DNA from: Thiothrix fructosivorans
Lineage (GTDB): Bacteria > Pseudomonadota > Gammaproteobacteria > Thiotrichales > Thiotrichaceae
Length of the DNA: 64,000 nucleotides
Assembly (NCBI RefSeq): GCF_017349355.1
Contig: NZ_JAFMPM010000008.1
Span: forward strand, 806,001 to 870,000
Direction of reading: 5' to 3'
The notes under the pieces were generated by a model. It saw only the letters and a program-made list of their open reading frames with translations, did not search any database and had not been told where the DNA came from. A program made the position numbers and the translations under genes. Of the stretch, positions 1 to 11,820 are shown piece after piece. Every line of letters begins with the position of its first letter. Positions within the stretch are counted from its first letter, which is position 1.

Positions 1-118
1 CGTGGTCGCTGACCGTCCATACTTGCGCTGGGCGGATGACAACAGCGGGTGTTTCGGGTTCTTTACACGCACTGAGTGCGAGTAAGCAGAGCAAAGGAAG
101 AAAAGTGAGGTTCTTCAT
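1..118 (-). CDS. RND efflux membrane-fusion lipoprotein, N-terminus only (partial)
   Basis: Only the first 39 codons lie in the window; the gene continues past the left edge. The start ATG (118-116) overlaps the TGA of the tetR-type gene by 4 bp, so the two are translationally coupled. The N-terminus is a lipoprotein signal: a Lys, a hydrophobic stretch and a lipobox LSAC with Cys18, followed by a Pro/Glu-rich segment and an RPAQVWTV stretch. That pattern is typical of the start of a periplasmic adaptor of an RND pump. The RND transporter gene nearby carries the same kind of operator, which supports a role in that pump. Identity beyond lipoprotein is inferred. Confidence 0.6.
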   Translation of the reverse strand, partial: MKNLTFLPLLCLLALSACKEPETPAVVIRPAQVWTVSDH

Positions 119-753
119 GAAGTCTCCGGTGTCAGTGCGCCGCGCCACAGGGCGTTTAAGGCGGTGTCCAACATAAACAGGTAGTCGTTGTTACACGCAC
201 AAATCAGCGAGCGTTCTTGCATCAATTCTTTGAGTGGGGTAGGGCGCATCAATTGCCATAACCCTAAAATGAGTGCGTAGCTTTGCAGCATTAAGGCTTG
301 ATTGACCAGCGGGAAATGGCGTTGTAACGCGGTGACGGCGGTATTGAGGCGCACATAGGTACGTTCCTCGAAGGCATAACCGACTTCCAGCGGAATATGG
401 CGTTCCATCATGCCGTGGCATTGCGTGGCAATAGGCAGGAATGCGTTGGTAGCGGCGAGAAACTGTCGTGTGAGTGCGAACACATCTTTCATCTGCATGG
501 GCGTATCTTGTTCAGCGCGGGTGATCATGCTCTTGAAAAAATTTTCAACGTGCCGTTCGTGGATGGCGAGGAATAATTCTTCTTTACTGCGAAAATACAA
601 ATACACCGTGCCTTTGGCTAAACCAGCGGCGGCGGCAATCTCGGCAACGTTCGCCATACGCTCAGGCTGGGCAAGCCATTGCTGTTCAGCAGCATCGAGA
701 ATGGCTTCGCGGCGTTGTTCTTTGTCTTCAGGGTTGGTGGCACGGATTTGCAT
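115..753 (-). CDS. TetR/AcrR-family transcriptional repressor of an efflux locus
   Basis: 212 residues, normal for the family. An N-terminal helix-turn-helix lies at about residues 33-55 (AEIAAAAGLAKGTVYLYF), followed by an all-helical ligand/dimer domain without recognisable specificity motifs. The gene is the first of an operon: its stop overlaps the start of a membrane-fusion lipoprotein gene. Two near-identical 13-bp palindromes (TGAC-N5-GTCA) lie just upstream, and two more lie before the RND transporter gene at 4317. The likely role is autorepression plus repression of the pump, relieved by a pump substrate. The inducer cannot be read from the sequence. Confidence 0.9.
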   Translation of the reverse strand: MQIRATNPEDKEQRREAILDAAEQQWLAQPERMANVAEIAAAAGLAKGTVYLYFRSKEELFLAIHERHVENFFKSMITRAEQDTPMQMKDVFALTRQFLAATNAFLPIATQCHGMMERHIPLEVGYAFEERTYVRLNTAVTALQRHFPLVNQALMLQSYALILGLWQLMRPTPLKELMQERSLICACNNDYLFMLDTALNALWRGALTPETS

Positions 754-758
754 ATAAA

Positions 759-807
759 TGACTGCTGGTCAGTTGTGTATAGGGCAAGTCTAAATGACTC
801 GCGGTCA
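759..807. promoter_or_regulatory. Paired TetR-type operators upstream of tetR
   Basis: Two palindromic boxes, TGACTGCTGGTCA (759-771) and TGACTCGCGGTCA (795-807), each followed on the + strand by GTT. Their starts are 36 bp apart. They lie in the 118-bp region between the divergent tetR-type and HNH genes, so bound repressor could affect both. The same TGAC-N5-GTCA-GTT boxes occur at 4326-4338 and 4360-4372. Confidence 0.75.
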
Positions 808-871
808 GTTGTCGAGATTGTATGTAAAAATCGTATACAATACCCTGATCATTATTCGTTAGAGGAACATC

Positions 872-1222
872 ATGACACCGGAACAAGCCAAAATTGTCCA
901 AGCGGCTCGCAAAAATGCCGATGAACGCGCCAAAGGCTACCGCGAACAAGCCTTGAAACTGTATCCGTGGATTTGCGGACGCTGTACTCGCGAATTCTCG
1001 CACGCCAATTTGCGCGAATTAACCGTGCACCACCGTGACCACAACCACGACAATAATCCGCAAGATGGCAGCAACTGGGAGTTGCTGTGCTTGTATTGCC
1101 ACGACAACGAGCACCAAAAGCAGATTGAAGCAGTATACGGCGGCTCAGCCGGTACAAAAGGCCCCGCTGCGGCTACACATAACCCCTTTGCTGATCTCAA
1201 AGCGAAAATGCAGAAGAAGTGA
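872..1222 (+). CDS. YajD-like HNH nuclease family protein
   Basis: 116 residues. Two zinc knuckles, CGRC (35-38) and CLYC (73-76), frame an HNH core with LTVHHRDHNHDNN (50-62), NWE (69-71) and a closing H81. This is the layout of the small YajD-type HNH proteins widespread in gammaproteobacteria; their in vivo substrate is not established. The tail after residue 90 is low-complexity and Lys-rich. The gene diverges from tetR and faces the RND gene tail to tail, 23 bp away. It may fall under the TetR operators by position only. Confidence 0.8.
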   Translation: MTPEQAKIVQAARKNADERAKGYREQALKLYPWICGRCTREFSHANLRELTVHHRDHNHDNNPQDGSNWELLCLYCHDNEHQKQIEAVYGGSAGTKGPAAATHNPFADLKAKMQKK

Positions 1223-1245
1223 ATACGTGAGGTGTGGGTCGGGCT

Positions 1246-4200
1246 TCAGCCCGACAAACCCTCCGTTCGCGCTTTTCCAAACAAACGTCGTATCCCTTTC
1301 AACACATCATCCACAAACGTAAACACCACCGGCACGACCAGTAAGCTCAAAAACGTCGAAGCAATCAAGCCGCCAATCAACACAATCGCCATCGGTGCAC
1401 GGAAACTGGGGTCTGCCCCCAAGCCCAACGCCGTCGGCATCATCCCCGCCCCCATCGCAATCGTAGTCATCACAATCGGGCGTGCGCGTTTGTGGCACGC
1501 ATCGACCAGCGCATCAAACCGCCCCAGCCCGTGTTCATGCAGCCCTAACATCGCGTAATCCACCAGCAGAATCGAGTTTTTGGTCACAATCCCCATCAGC
1601 ATCAGCAAGCCAATCACCGACGGCATCGACAGGCTATTGCCCGTTACCAATAACGCCAGCAATGCGCCGCCCAGTGACAATGGCAATGCCGCCAGAATCG
1701 TGATGGGTTGTAAGAAATCGTGTAGCAGCAACACCAGCACAATGTAGATACACATAATCCCGATCAGCATTGCCGTGCCGAAACTGCCAAACAATTCCGC
1801 CATCGTTTCTGCATCACCGATATTCTGGCGTTTTACCCCAGCGGGTAGGGTTTGTAAGGATGGCAAGTTGTCCGCTTCCGCAATCACTTCGCCGAGGTTG
1901 CGCCCATTGAGTTCCACATCCAGCGTCACGTTTTGCTTGCGGTCGAAACGGTCGATTTGGGCGGGACCGCTGCCCATGCGTACTTCGGCAACATTGGCGA
2001 GGCTGACCATGCCTTTCGTGCCGGGAATCTTGATTTGGCGGATTTGCTCCAAGTCTTGGCGGAACGATTTATCCAGCCGTACCCGAATCGGAATTTGGCG
2101 TTGCGGTAAGTTCAGCTTCGGTAATTGCGCGGCAAAATCGCCATTGGTTGCTATTTGGATGGTGCTGGAAAGGGCTTGCGCCGTAATGCCTGCATTCGCT
2201 GCTCGCCCATAGTCAGGAATAATCTGGATTTCGGGGCGTTGCAAGCTGGAACTGGATGAAATATTGCCAATGCCTTGCAGGGTGCGCAAATCACGCGTCA
2301 CGCCATTCGCCGCCGTTTGCAGGGCTTGCGCATCGTCGCTGGCGAGGACGATTTGCATCTTTTCACCACCTAACCCAACCGTGACACGAGCACCCGGCAA
2401 GGCTTGCAAGCGGTGGCGAATATCGGTTTCGATCACGCCCTGTTTGCGGGTACGCTCCGTGCGGTTTTTCAGGACGATGCTCAAAGTCGCTTTGCGCACG
2501 TCGGCACTTGCACCCATGGCAAACGGGCCGCCGTCGCCGCTGAAATAGCCTACGGTGGTAAACACGCGGGTAATTTCGGGAACATTAGCGAGTAATTGGC
2601 GGGCTTGCTCGGCAATCGCGTAGGTGTCGTCGAGGGTGCTGCCCGGTTGCAATTCGATTTTGGCTGCCGTTTGTACGCCGTCATCTGCTGGGATAAAGCC
2701 GGTGGGTAACAGTGGAATAATCGCCAGCGATGCTACAAATAACCCAATGGCGGCAATCAAAGTAATGAAGCGATGCCGCAAGCACCAGCGCATCAGAATT
2801 AAGTAGTTGCGCATAATCGTGCCGTCGGGTGTATTCGGCTTGGGGTGCGCTTTCATGATGTACGCTGCCATCATCGGCGTGAGCAGCCGCGCCACAATCA
2901 GCGAAAAGAAAATCGCCACGGCAGCAGTAATCCCGAATGGCTCGAAGAATTTTCCGGGTATCCCGCCCATAAACGCGGTCGGCAGGAACACCGCAATCAG
3001 CGTAAACGTGGTGGCAATTACCGCCAGACCGATTTCGTCCGCTGCTTCCATCGAGGCTTGGTAAGGCGTTTTCCCCATGCGCAAGTGGCGTTCGATATTT
3101 TCCACTTCCACAATCGCGTCATCGACCAGTACCCCGACCACCAGCGCCATTGCTAGCAAGGTCAATAAGTTGAGGGAATAGCCGAAGTAGTGCATCACCG
3201 CAAAGGTAGGAATGATGGCGAGGGGCAGGGCGGCGGCAGATACCAGCGTTGCCCGCCAGTCGCGCAGGAAAATCAGTACCACCAGAATCGCGAGGGCTGC
3301 CCCTTCGTAGAGCAAGAGCATCGAGCCGTCGTAGTTTTCTTGCACGGGCGTTACGGTGTCGAAGGCTTCCTCAAACGTGACGTGCGGGTAGGCGGTTTTA
3401 AGCTGTTCGATGGTGGCACGCGCCGAGGCGGCAACGGCAACTTCGCTTGCGCCCTTGGTGCGGGTGATTTGGAAACCGATCACGGGTTTGCCATCTAACA
3501 GCGCGTAAGTGGAGCGTTCGGCGGCAGTGTCGTTGATATGGGCAATTTGATTGAGGCGTACTTCCCGTCCGTTGGAGAGCGGAATATCGAGCGTGGCAAT
3601 TTCAGCGGCGGTTTGTACGGCGGCAAGGGTGCGGATGGATTGAATGCTGCCACCGACATCGCCGCGTCCGCCGGATGCGTCTTGCTGGACTTGCAGCAAT
3701 TGGCGCGATACGTCGCTGCTGGTGACACCCAAGCCGCTCATCAAGGTGGGGTCGAGGTTGACTTGCACTTCGCGATCCACACCGCCGAGTCGTGAGACGC
3801 GCCCGACCCCTTTGGTTGCCAGCAATTCTTTGGTGACTTCATTATCGACAAACCACGACAAACCTTGCTCGTCGAGCTTGTCGGAGGTCACGGTGACGGT
3901 GAGAATCGGGCTGCCCGTTGTGCTGATTTTGGACACTACCGGGTCAGTCATGGCAGCAGGCAGACTGGCGCGAATGCTATCCACCGCATTGCGTACTTCG
4001 TTTTGCGCAATTTCGTTGTCTTTGTCGATGGTGAATTCGACGCTAACGATAGCCATGCCGTCAGTGAGGTTGGCGTAAATGTGTTTGATGCCGGTGAGAC
4101 TTGCCACGGCATTTTCGACTTTACGCACCACTTCGGTTTCAAGTTGCGCGGGTGATGCGCCCTCTAGCCCCATGCTGACGGTGATAATGGGGAGTTCAAT

Positions 4201-4317
4201 GTCGGGAAATTGCTGAATACCCAAGGCTTTGAAGCCGCCAATGCCGATAAAGGTCAGCAGCGCGAACAGCAGGATAGCGGGTACGGGATTGCGAATCGAC
4301 CAAGCGGATACGTTCAT
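1246..4317 (-). CDS. RND-family (HAE1) multidrug efflux transporter, inner-membrane pump
   Basis: 1023 residues, typical of AcrB/MdtB-type pumps. It shows the duplicated RND plan: TM1 near residues 12-32, a first periplasmic loop, TM2-6 with VGVLVDDAIVEVENIERH carrying the paired Asp of the proton relay, then a second half with TM7 near 520, a second periplasmic loop and TM8-12. The protein is a proton-driven antiporter that would work with a membrane-fusion protein and an outer-membrane channel. The adaptor gene probably starts at the left edge, beyond tetR, so the pump locus is split by the HNH and tetR genes. Two TetR-type operators lie directly upstream. Drug specificity cannot be read. 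Confidence 0.93.
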   Translation of the reverse strand: MNVSAWSIRNPVPAILLFALLTFIGIGGFKALGIQQFPDIELPIITVSMGLEGASPAQLETEVVRKVENAVASLTGIKHIYANLTDGMAIVSVEFTIDKDNEIAQNEVRNAVDSIRASLPAAMTDPVVSKISTTGSPILTVTVTSDKLDEQGLSWFVDNEVTKELLATKGVGRVSRLGGVDREVQVNLDPTLMSGLGVTSSDVSRQLLQVQQDASGGRGDVGGSIQSIRTLAAVQTAAEIATLDIPLSNGREVRLNQIAHINDTAAERSTYALLDGKPVIGFQITRTKGASEVAVAASARATIEQLKTAYPHVTFEEAFDTVTPVQENYDGSMLLLYEGAALAILVVLIFLRDWRATLVSAAALPLAIIPTFAVMHYFGYSLNLLTLLAMALVVGVLVDDAIVEVENIERHLRMGKTPYQASMEAADEIGLAVIATTFTLIAVFLPTAFMGGIPGKFFEPFGITAAVAIFFSLIVARLLTPMMAAYIMKAHPKPNTPDGTIMRNYLILMRWCLRHRFITLIAAIGLFVASLAIIPLLPTGFIPADDGVQTAAKIELQPGSTLDDTYAIAEQARQLLANVPEITRVFTTVGYFSGDGGPFAMGASADVRKATLSIVLKNRTERTRKQGVIETDIRHRLQALPGARVTVGLGGEKMQIVLASDDAQALQTAANGVTRDLRTLQGIGNISSSSSLQRPEIQIIPDYGRAANAGITAQALSSTIQIATNGDFAAQLPKLNLPQRQIPIRVRLDKSFRQDLEQIRQIKIPGTKGMVSLANVAEVRMGSGPAQIDRFDRKQNVTLDVELNGRNLGEVIAEADNLPSLQTLPAGVKRQNIGDAETMAELFGSFGTAMLIGIMCIYIVLVLLLHDFLQPITILAALPLSLGGALLALLVTGNSLSMPSVIGLLMLMGIVTKNSILLVDYAMLGLHEHGLGRFDALVDACHKRARPIVMTTIAMGAGMMPTALGLGADPSFRAPMAIVLIGGLIASTFLSLLVVPVVFTFVDDVLKGIRRLFGKARTEGLSG

Positions 4318-4325
4318 GGTGGTAA

Positions 4326-4372
4326 TGACTGCCAGTCAGTTATTTGGGCTGATCTTAAGTGACCAGTGGTCA
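4326..4372. promoter_or_regulatory. Paired TetR-type operators upstream of the RND pump gene
   Basis: TGACTGCCAGTCA (4326-4338) and TGACCAGTGGTCA (4360-4372), each followed by GTT. Box starts are 34 bp apart, close to the 36 bp seen at tetR. They fill the 60-bp gap between the RND start and the end of the NADAR gene. The four boxes together define the consensus TGACyn(c/g)ygGTCAGTT only loosely in the spacer but strictly in the arms. Confidence 0.75.
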
Positions 4373-4377
4373 GTTGT

Positions 4378-4938
4378 CTAGATGGTAAGCTGCTCTCGCA
4401 CTTGCATTAAGGCAAATCCGAGTAGGTTTAAGCCCTGCCACTCATGGGGGTTTTCGGCGGCTGGATGATCAGCCGCTAAGCCATTGCCCCATATTCTATC
4501 TACAGGGCTAGCTTCAACCAGTACACGATTACCAGTGTTGATCAGGAATTCGCCTAGTGCGGGGTGCTGTGAAAATTTGGCAATATTGGCGGCGACAACG
4601 ATGGCAAAACGGTGTTTTACCCATACTTTTTCATCGAAATGACGAATTTCTCTTCCCAGTGCTTTAGCTGCACCGGGATTTGGCGCAGTCAAAATGCGCT
4701 GTAGTGCCTCGTGATCGGCAAATAAACGCGCTTTTTCCGCCATCATGTAATGTTCTGCCGTTGGGTAGCGGATGCCGTTAACCTCGAACGCAGATTCAAA
4801 CCATTGACTGAAACATGTCTTGGTGGTGAACCCTGCTTGTGCTGGTTGGTGTCCCCAGAAGAAAAGAAATTTTGCGAACCCGCCGTGATCGAGATATTCG
4901 CAAAGCTCGGCATGAGAGGAAATGTTAACGTTGTGCAT
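4378..4938 (-). CDS. NADAR domain protein (YbiA/RibX-like)
   Basis: 186 residues from the ATG at 4938; an ATG one codon earlier is equally possible, and an upstream in-frame start would overlap the preceding gene more deeply. The NADAR core runs from about FSQWFESAF through YPTAEHYMMAEKA to DRIWGNGLA and GLNLLGFALMQVRE at the end. Family members cleave N-glycosidic bonds in damaged riboflavin precursors or remove ADP-ribose from nucleic acid. Which activity applies here is unknown. The start overlaps the upstream membrane-protein gene by 14 bp, so the two are probably cotranscribed. Confidence 0.85.
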   Translation of the reverse strand: MHNVNISSHAELCEYLDHGGFAKFLFFWGHQPAQAGFTTKTCFSQWFESAFEVNGIRYPTAEHYMMAEKARLFADHEALQRILTAPNPGAAKALGREIRHFDEKVWVKHRFAIVVAANIAKFSQHPALGEFLINTGNRVLVEASPVDRIWGNGLAADHPAAENPHEWQGLNLLGFALMQVREQLTI

Positions 4939-5395
4939 CATAATCCCAAGTGTGGATGTCACCCCATGGGCTAAACAAGAATTCAATTTTTCCTTCAGAG
5001 CCAGTGTATGTGTATGAATAGGAACAGTCTTTTTTGGAAAATTTAGCAGCCCCTAAATGATCGGGGTTGTATTTTAACTGTGCTAAATGTTTCCCGATTT
5101 TAGCGGCGGCATCTTGTTCTATATAGGTACAGGTAGGGTCTGCCAAAGTTAGCCAAGCAATGGAGAGAAATACCACCAGCAGACAAAGGGTGGCGTAAAT
5201 TTTGTTGTTAAACTTGCTACTGCTTAAAGCAATAATCTCGCAATGTATGGCTGCTCCCGCGATACCTAATAAAAATAAAAAAATCAAGAGCATAGCGCTA
5301 GCTCCACCATGCCCTCTACCCAGCCATGCTAAGATGAATCCCGTCAATGTGGGGAGCGATATCCACATAACAGAGACTTTTAAATATCGGTTCAT
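4925..5395 (-). CDS. Small membrane protein of unknown function
   Basis: 156 residues. Three hydrophobic segments are visible at about 8-25, 33-57 and 66-84, followed by a soluble C-terminal part with CTYIEQDAAAKIGKHL and a Tyr-rich CSYSYTYTGSEGKIEFLF stretch. It is not recognised. It sits directly upstream of the NADAR gene with a 14-bp overlap, suggesting a two-gene unit. The two Cys (in PTCTYI and KDCSY) could form a disulfide if this part is periplasmic; that is speculation. Confidence 0.65.
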   Translation of the reverse strand: MNRYLKVSVMWISLPTLTGFILAWLGRGHGGASAMLLIFLFLLGIAGAAIHCEIIALSSSKFNNKIYATLCLLVVFLSIAWLTLADPTCTYIEQDAAAKIGKHLAQLKYNPDHLGAAKFSKKDCSYSYTYTGSEGKIEFLFSPWGDIHTWDYDAQR

Positions 5396-5530
5396 TAAAT
5401 TCCCCCAACGGGATGTCAGCGATTCCGAAGGATTGTAGTCTGCCCTAGTGCCGAATACGACAAATCTCCAAGCCGTTTAGCCGCTTGTGCTATCATCGGC
5501 GGCTCTTTACAGCCGCAGCGGAGGCGGGGC

Positions 5531-8912
<3,382 letters not shown>

Positions 8913-8941
8913 CGAGAGCTGAAAAAAAACACTAACAGCAG

Positions 8942-8970
8942 TTGACAGCAACGGCTTCGATCATTATTAT
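8942..8970 (+). promoter_or_regulatory. Sigma-70 promoter of the tRNA cluster
   Basis: A perfect -35 TTGACA (8942-8947) and a -10 TATTAT (8965-8970) are separated by exactly 17 bp. Transcription would start near 8977, about 8 bp before the first tRNA-Gly. This is a strong consensus promoter, as expected for stable RNA. Confidence 0.8.
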
Positions 8971-8984
8971 TCGCAGCCTGTTCA

Positions 8985-9059
<75 letters not shown>

Positions 9060-9068
9060 AATTCAAAG

Positions 9069-9095
9069 AAAGCACGCATACCATCCGTGCTTTTT
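9069..9095 (+). terminator. Hairpin between the two tRNA-Gly genes
   Basis: AAAGCACG (9069-9076) pairs with CGTGCTTT (9086-9093) across a 9-nt loop, and the descending arm ends in TTTTT. It looks like an intrinsic terminator, or a processing/attenuation stem, placed between two identical tRNAs. It may lower read-through into the distal Gly and Cys genes. Confidence 0.5.
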
Positions 9096-9109
9096 GTAAC
9101 AAGTCAAAT

Positions 9110-9184
<75 letters not shown>

Positions 9185-9218
9185 ATTTCTATCTGCACCG
9201 TGGTTCATCCACAACTCA

Positions 9219-9292
9219 GGCTGAATAGCATAGTGGTAATGTACCGGATTGCAAATCCGAGTACCTCAGTTCGATTCTGAGTTCAGCCTCCA
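9219..9292 (+). tRNA. tRNA-Cys (GCA)
   Basis: 74 nt with encoded CCA. The acceptor stem GGCTGAA pairs with TTCAGCC, and the anticodon GCA (9251-9253) lies in the loop of a GGATT/AATCC stem. It lies 34 bp after the second tRNA-Gly and is probably part of the same transcript. Confidence 0.97.
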
Positions 9293-9374
9293 TTTCCTTA
9301 TAAATCAATCACTTATCTAATCAAGCACATTCCTGCACTATCGTATGGGAAGGTTTTGCTGTGTCTGTGAAAAG

Positions 9375-9449
9375 TGGCGGCCCCAGTAGGAATCGAACCT
9401 ACATCTACCCCTTAGGAGGGGGCCGTTTTATCCATTGAACTATGGGGCC
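9375..9449 (-). tRNA. tRNA-Arg (CCT)
   Basis: 75 nt with encoded CCA on the minus strand. The acceptor stem GGCCCCA pairs with TGGGGCC, and the loop CTCCTAA carries the CCT anticodon inside a CCCC/GGGG stem. It is transcribed away from the MscS-type gene, whose 3' end lies 20 bp beyond its 5' end. Confidence 0.96.
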
Positions 9450-9469
9450 AAACGGTGAGAGCGCGTATT

Positions 9470-11812
9470 CTAGCCTAAATCCGCCGGTTTGGCAGGTACT
9501 TCCTTTACCAAATGCACGGTACGCTGTGGAAACGGTATTTCAACCCCTTGATGGCGAAAGGCTTTGTCGATGGCGAGGTTTAAGTCGCTAATGACGGCCG
9601 TTTTGGCTTCTATATCGCGGATAAAGCAGCGCACTTCAAAACTCAGCGCATTATCTCCAAAGCCGAGGAAAAATACGTTAATTTTCATGTCAGTGCGCTC
9701 TTTGATAACCAACGGATGCGCATCGGCAGCTTCCCGCAAGATTTCCATAACCCGTTCGGTATCCGAGCCGTAAGCCACTCCAATCGGCAAAATGAGTCGC
9801 CCAAAATTATCGTTCAGCATCATATTGGTGACTTGCCCTGAAATGATTTCCGAATTTGGCACAATAATGTCGGAACGGTCAAACGTCTGGATGGTGGTGG
9901 AACGGATGCTGATGTCACGTACATAGCCTTCCGCCGCGCCTACCTTGATCCAATCGCCTCGGCGGATCGGGCGTTCAAACAGCAAAATCAGCCCTGATAC
10001 GAAGTTATTGACGATGTTTTGCAAGCCAAAACCAATCCCGACCGACAGCGCCCCAGCGATAATAGCCAGATTCTTGAACTCGATGCCCGCGACGGACAAA
10101 CCCAGTAGGATGGCGACTAGAATGCCACTATAACCGGATACCGTGGTAATGGCTTCACGCGCTCCTTTGCTCAAGGTGGTGCGGCGCAGCCAGCTTTCTG
10201 CCAGATTTTTCTTGAAGACCTGTGTCAAGCTGACTAAGAGTGACAGTACCAGCAAACCGCCAATAATCCGCAACGGTTCGAGTGTGAACCCAGCAATCTT
10301 GAAGCCGTTCGCGAGCGTAGAGAGCAGCAACGTAAAATTCTGCTCCGGCATCCCCCACAAGCGCAGCGACAAGATCAGGAATAGTCCCGAAACCACCAGT
10401 GTATTGGCGAGTCGCAACCACAGCAAACCGGGCACTATCTGTGTGCTTCTCAAGCCGAGTTGTTTACGTAGGCGTTGTTGCCAAGGGGTGCGTCCTTCAT
10501 CAAGACCGTCAAAGATTTCGGTGGGGATTTTGAGTGATAGCCATGCTGCCAGCAGTAGGAACAACGTGCCAAACACGCCCGTAAACAGAAAGACCGCAAA
10601 ATTGCGGTAGCCCAGCCACAGGCTTGCCACGGCAATCAGCAAGGCAGCGCCCGCCATCCAATGCAGCCGTGTGCGTTGGATGAAAAGGAAATGGTCGGAC
10701 ATGAGCCAGATCAGGCGAGCAAGGGCAAAACCAATCAGTGTGCCGATCACGACACGGATTAGCCCAACCAGACTACTGGGGGTGTTGACTTCGTGGCTGG
10801 CGGAATCCAGCAAGGGTGAATGAAACACGATGCCAATCAAAGTGGCAGCAATCAGCAGCCGCGCCCAAAAATACAATTGGTGTCCGGCTTGTTTATTGGC
10901 TGGGACTACGCCATCCACTTGCCCAGCACGGCGCAACAGCGAGTGCATTACGCCATAGCTCAGGCTAAACAGCAGCAACGCCAGCATGAATTGCAAGATA
11001 ATCGGAACGCCGCAAGGGGAAAAGTACAGGGAAAGTGCCGCCACCCCTGCAAACAACGCAAATGGTAGAAATCGCAATAAGCTAATCCAAACCGCTGCCA
11101 GCGTGGGGCTGGTGGCGTGAATGGGTGGCATGGTTTCGCGGTATTGCCGCCGTTTTTGGATGCTCCAGAAAATGCCTGCGCTTAAACCAGTTATCCCGTA
11201 AGCGAGCGCGATCCACAGGTTTGTCCAGTTGAGCGGCAGACTGCTGAAGGTGCGCAAAATGCCGTTAATTTCGGTTTTCCATACGCCCGATTCTAACAAA
11301 ATGATGGATAAATAGGTCAGCACCGAGGCAGCGGGCGCGAACAGTTGTTGTTTGAGCAGTGCTTGACGGGAGCGGCGGGTTTCTTCCAGCAAGGTGGTAG
11401 CGCGTAGATGCAGCAAGCGGCATTGCGACAGGGTTTTGTCGATTTGCTGTTTCTGGTCGGTGAGTTCTTCGCGCTTGCCTTTAACGTCGGCAGCATCGTC
11501 GGTATTGGCTTTGCCGAGGCTGTCGATGGCTTGCTGAGTTTGGGCTTGCTGCTGTTCTTGTTGGGTGATACAGGTTTGCGCCCGTTCTTCTAGCCCTACC
11601 GTGGTGGCGGTTAAGCTATCGAGATGGTTAATGTCTCTGCCACTTTGTTGCAGGAACGTTGTTTCGGCAATGTCCAACTGGCTGCTGAGGTCGTCCAGTT
11701 TGAGGTTGGAAAGCTCGGTTTCGGCTGCTTGTAATGGCAGCGCGAGCGTCAGGCAAGTCAGCAGCAGAAGCGTGCGCCAAGCGTGGATCAGGGGGGGGGT
11801 AAATTGGCTCAT
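9470..11812 (-). CDS. Large MscS-family mechanosensitive channel
   Basis: 780 residues from the ATG at 11812. The longer in-frame start is rejected because MSQFTPPLIHAWRTLLLLTC begins a clean signal peptide ending in LPLQA. A periplasmic coiled-coil region with Gln/Glu-rich QEQQQAQTQQ lies at about 80-160. Multiple membrane helices follow from about 170 to 560. The pore helix and beta domain of MscS follow, seen in GLQNIVNNFVSGLI, LLFERPIRRGDWIKV and SDIIVPNSEIISGQVTN. The protein should release solutes on hypo-osmotic shock. Its architecture resembles the long MscS paralogues (YbiO/MscM class) rather than minimal MscS. The start lies 8 bp after the stop of the upstream lyase-like gene. Confidence 0.9.
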   Translation of the reverse strand: MSQFTPPLIHAWRTLLLLTCLTLALPLQAAETELSNLKLDDLSSQLDIAETTFLQQSGRDINHLDSLTATTVGLEERAQTCITQQEQQQAQTQQAIDSLGKANTDDAADVKGKREELTDQKQQIDKTLSQCRLLHLRATTLLEETRRSRQALLKQQLFAPAASVLTYLSIILLESGVWKTEINGILRTFSSLPLNWTNLWIALAYGITGLSAGIFWSIQKRRQYRETMPPIHATSPTLAAVWISLLRFLPFALFAGVAALSLYFSPCGVPIILQFMLALLLFSLSYGVMHSLLRRAGQVDGVVPANKQAGHQLYFWARLLIAATLIGIVFHSPLLDSASHEVNTPSSLVGLIRVVIGTLIGFALARLIWLMSDHFLFIQRTRLHWMAGAALLIAVASLWLGYRNFAVFLFTGVFGTLFLLLAAWLSLKIPTEIFDGLDEGRTPWQQRLRKQLGLRSTQIVPGLLWLRLANTLVVSGLFLILSLRLWGMPEQNFTLLLSTLANGFKIAGFTLEPLRIIGGLLVLSLLVSLTQVFKKNLAESWLRRTTLSKGAREAITTVSGYSGILVAILLGLSVAGIEFKNLAIIAGALSVGIGFGLQNIVNNFVSGLILLFERPIRRGDWIKVGAAEGYVRDISIRSTTIQTFDRSDIIVPNSEIISGQVTNMMLNDNFGRLILPIGVAYGSDTERVMEILREAADAHPLVIKERTDMKINVFFLGFGDNALSFEVRCFIRDIEAKTAVISDLNLAIDKAFRHQGVEIPFPQRTVHLVKEVPAKPADLG

Positions 11813-11820
11813 GATGAACT

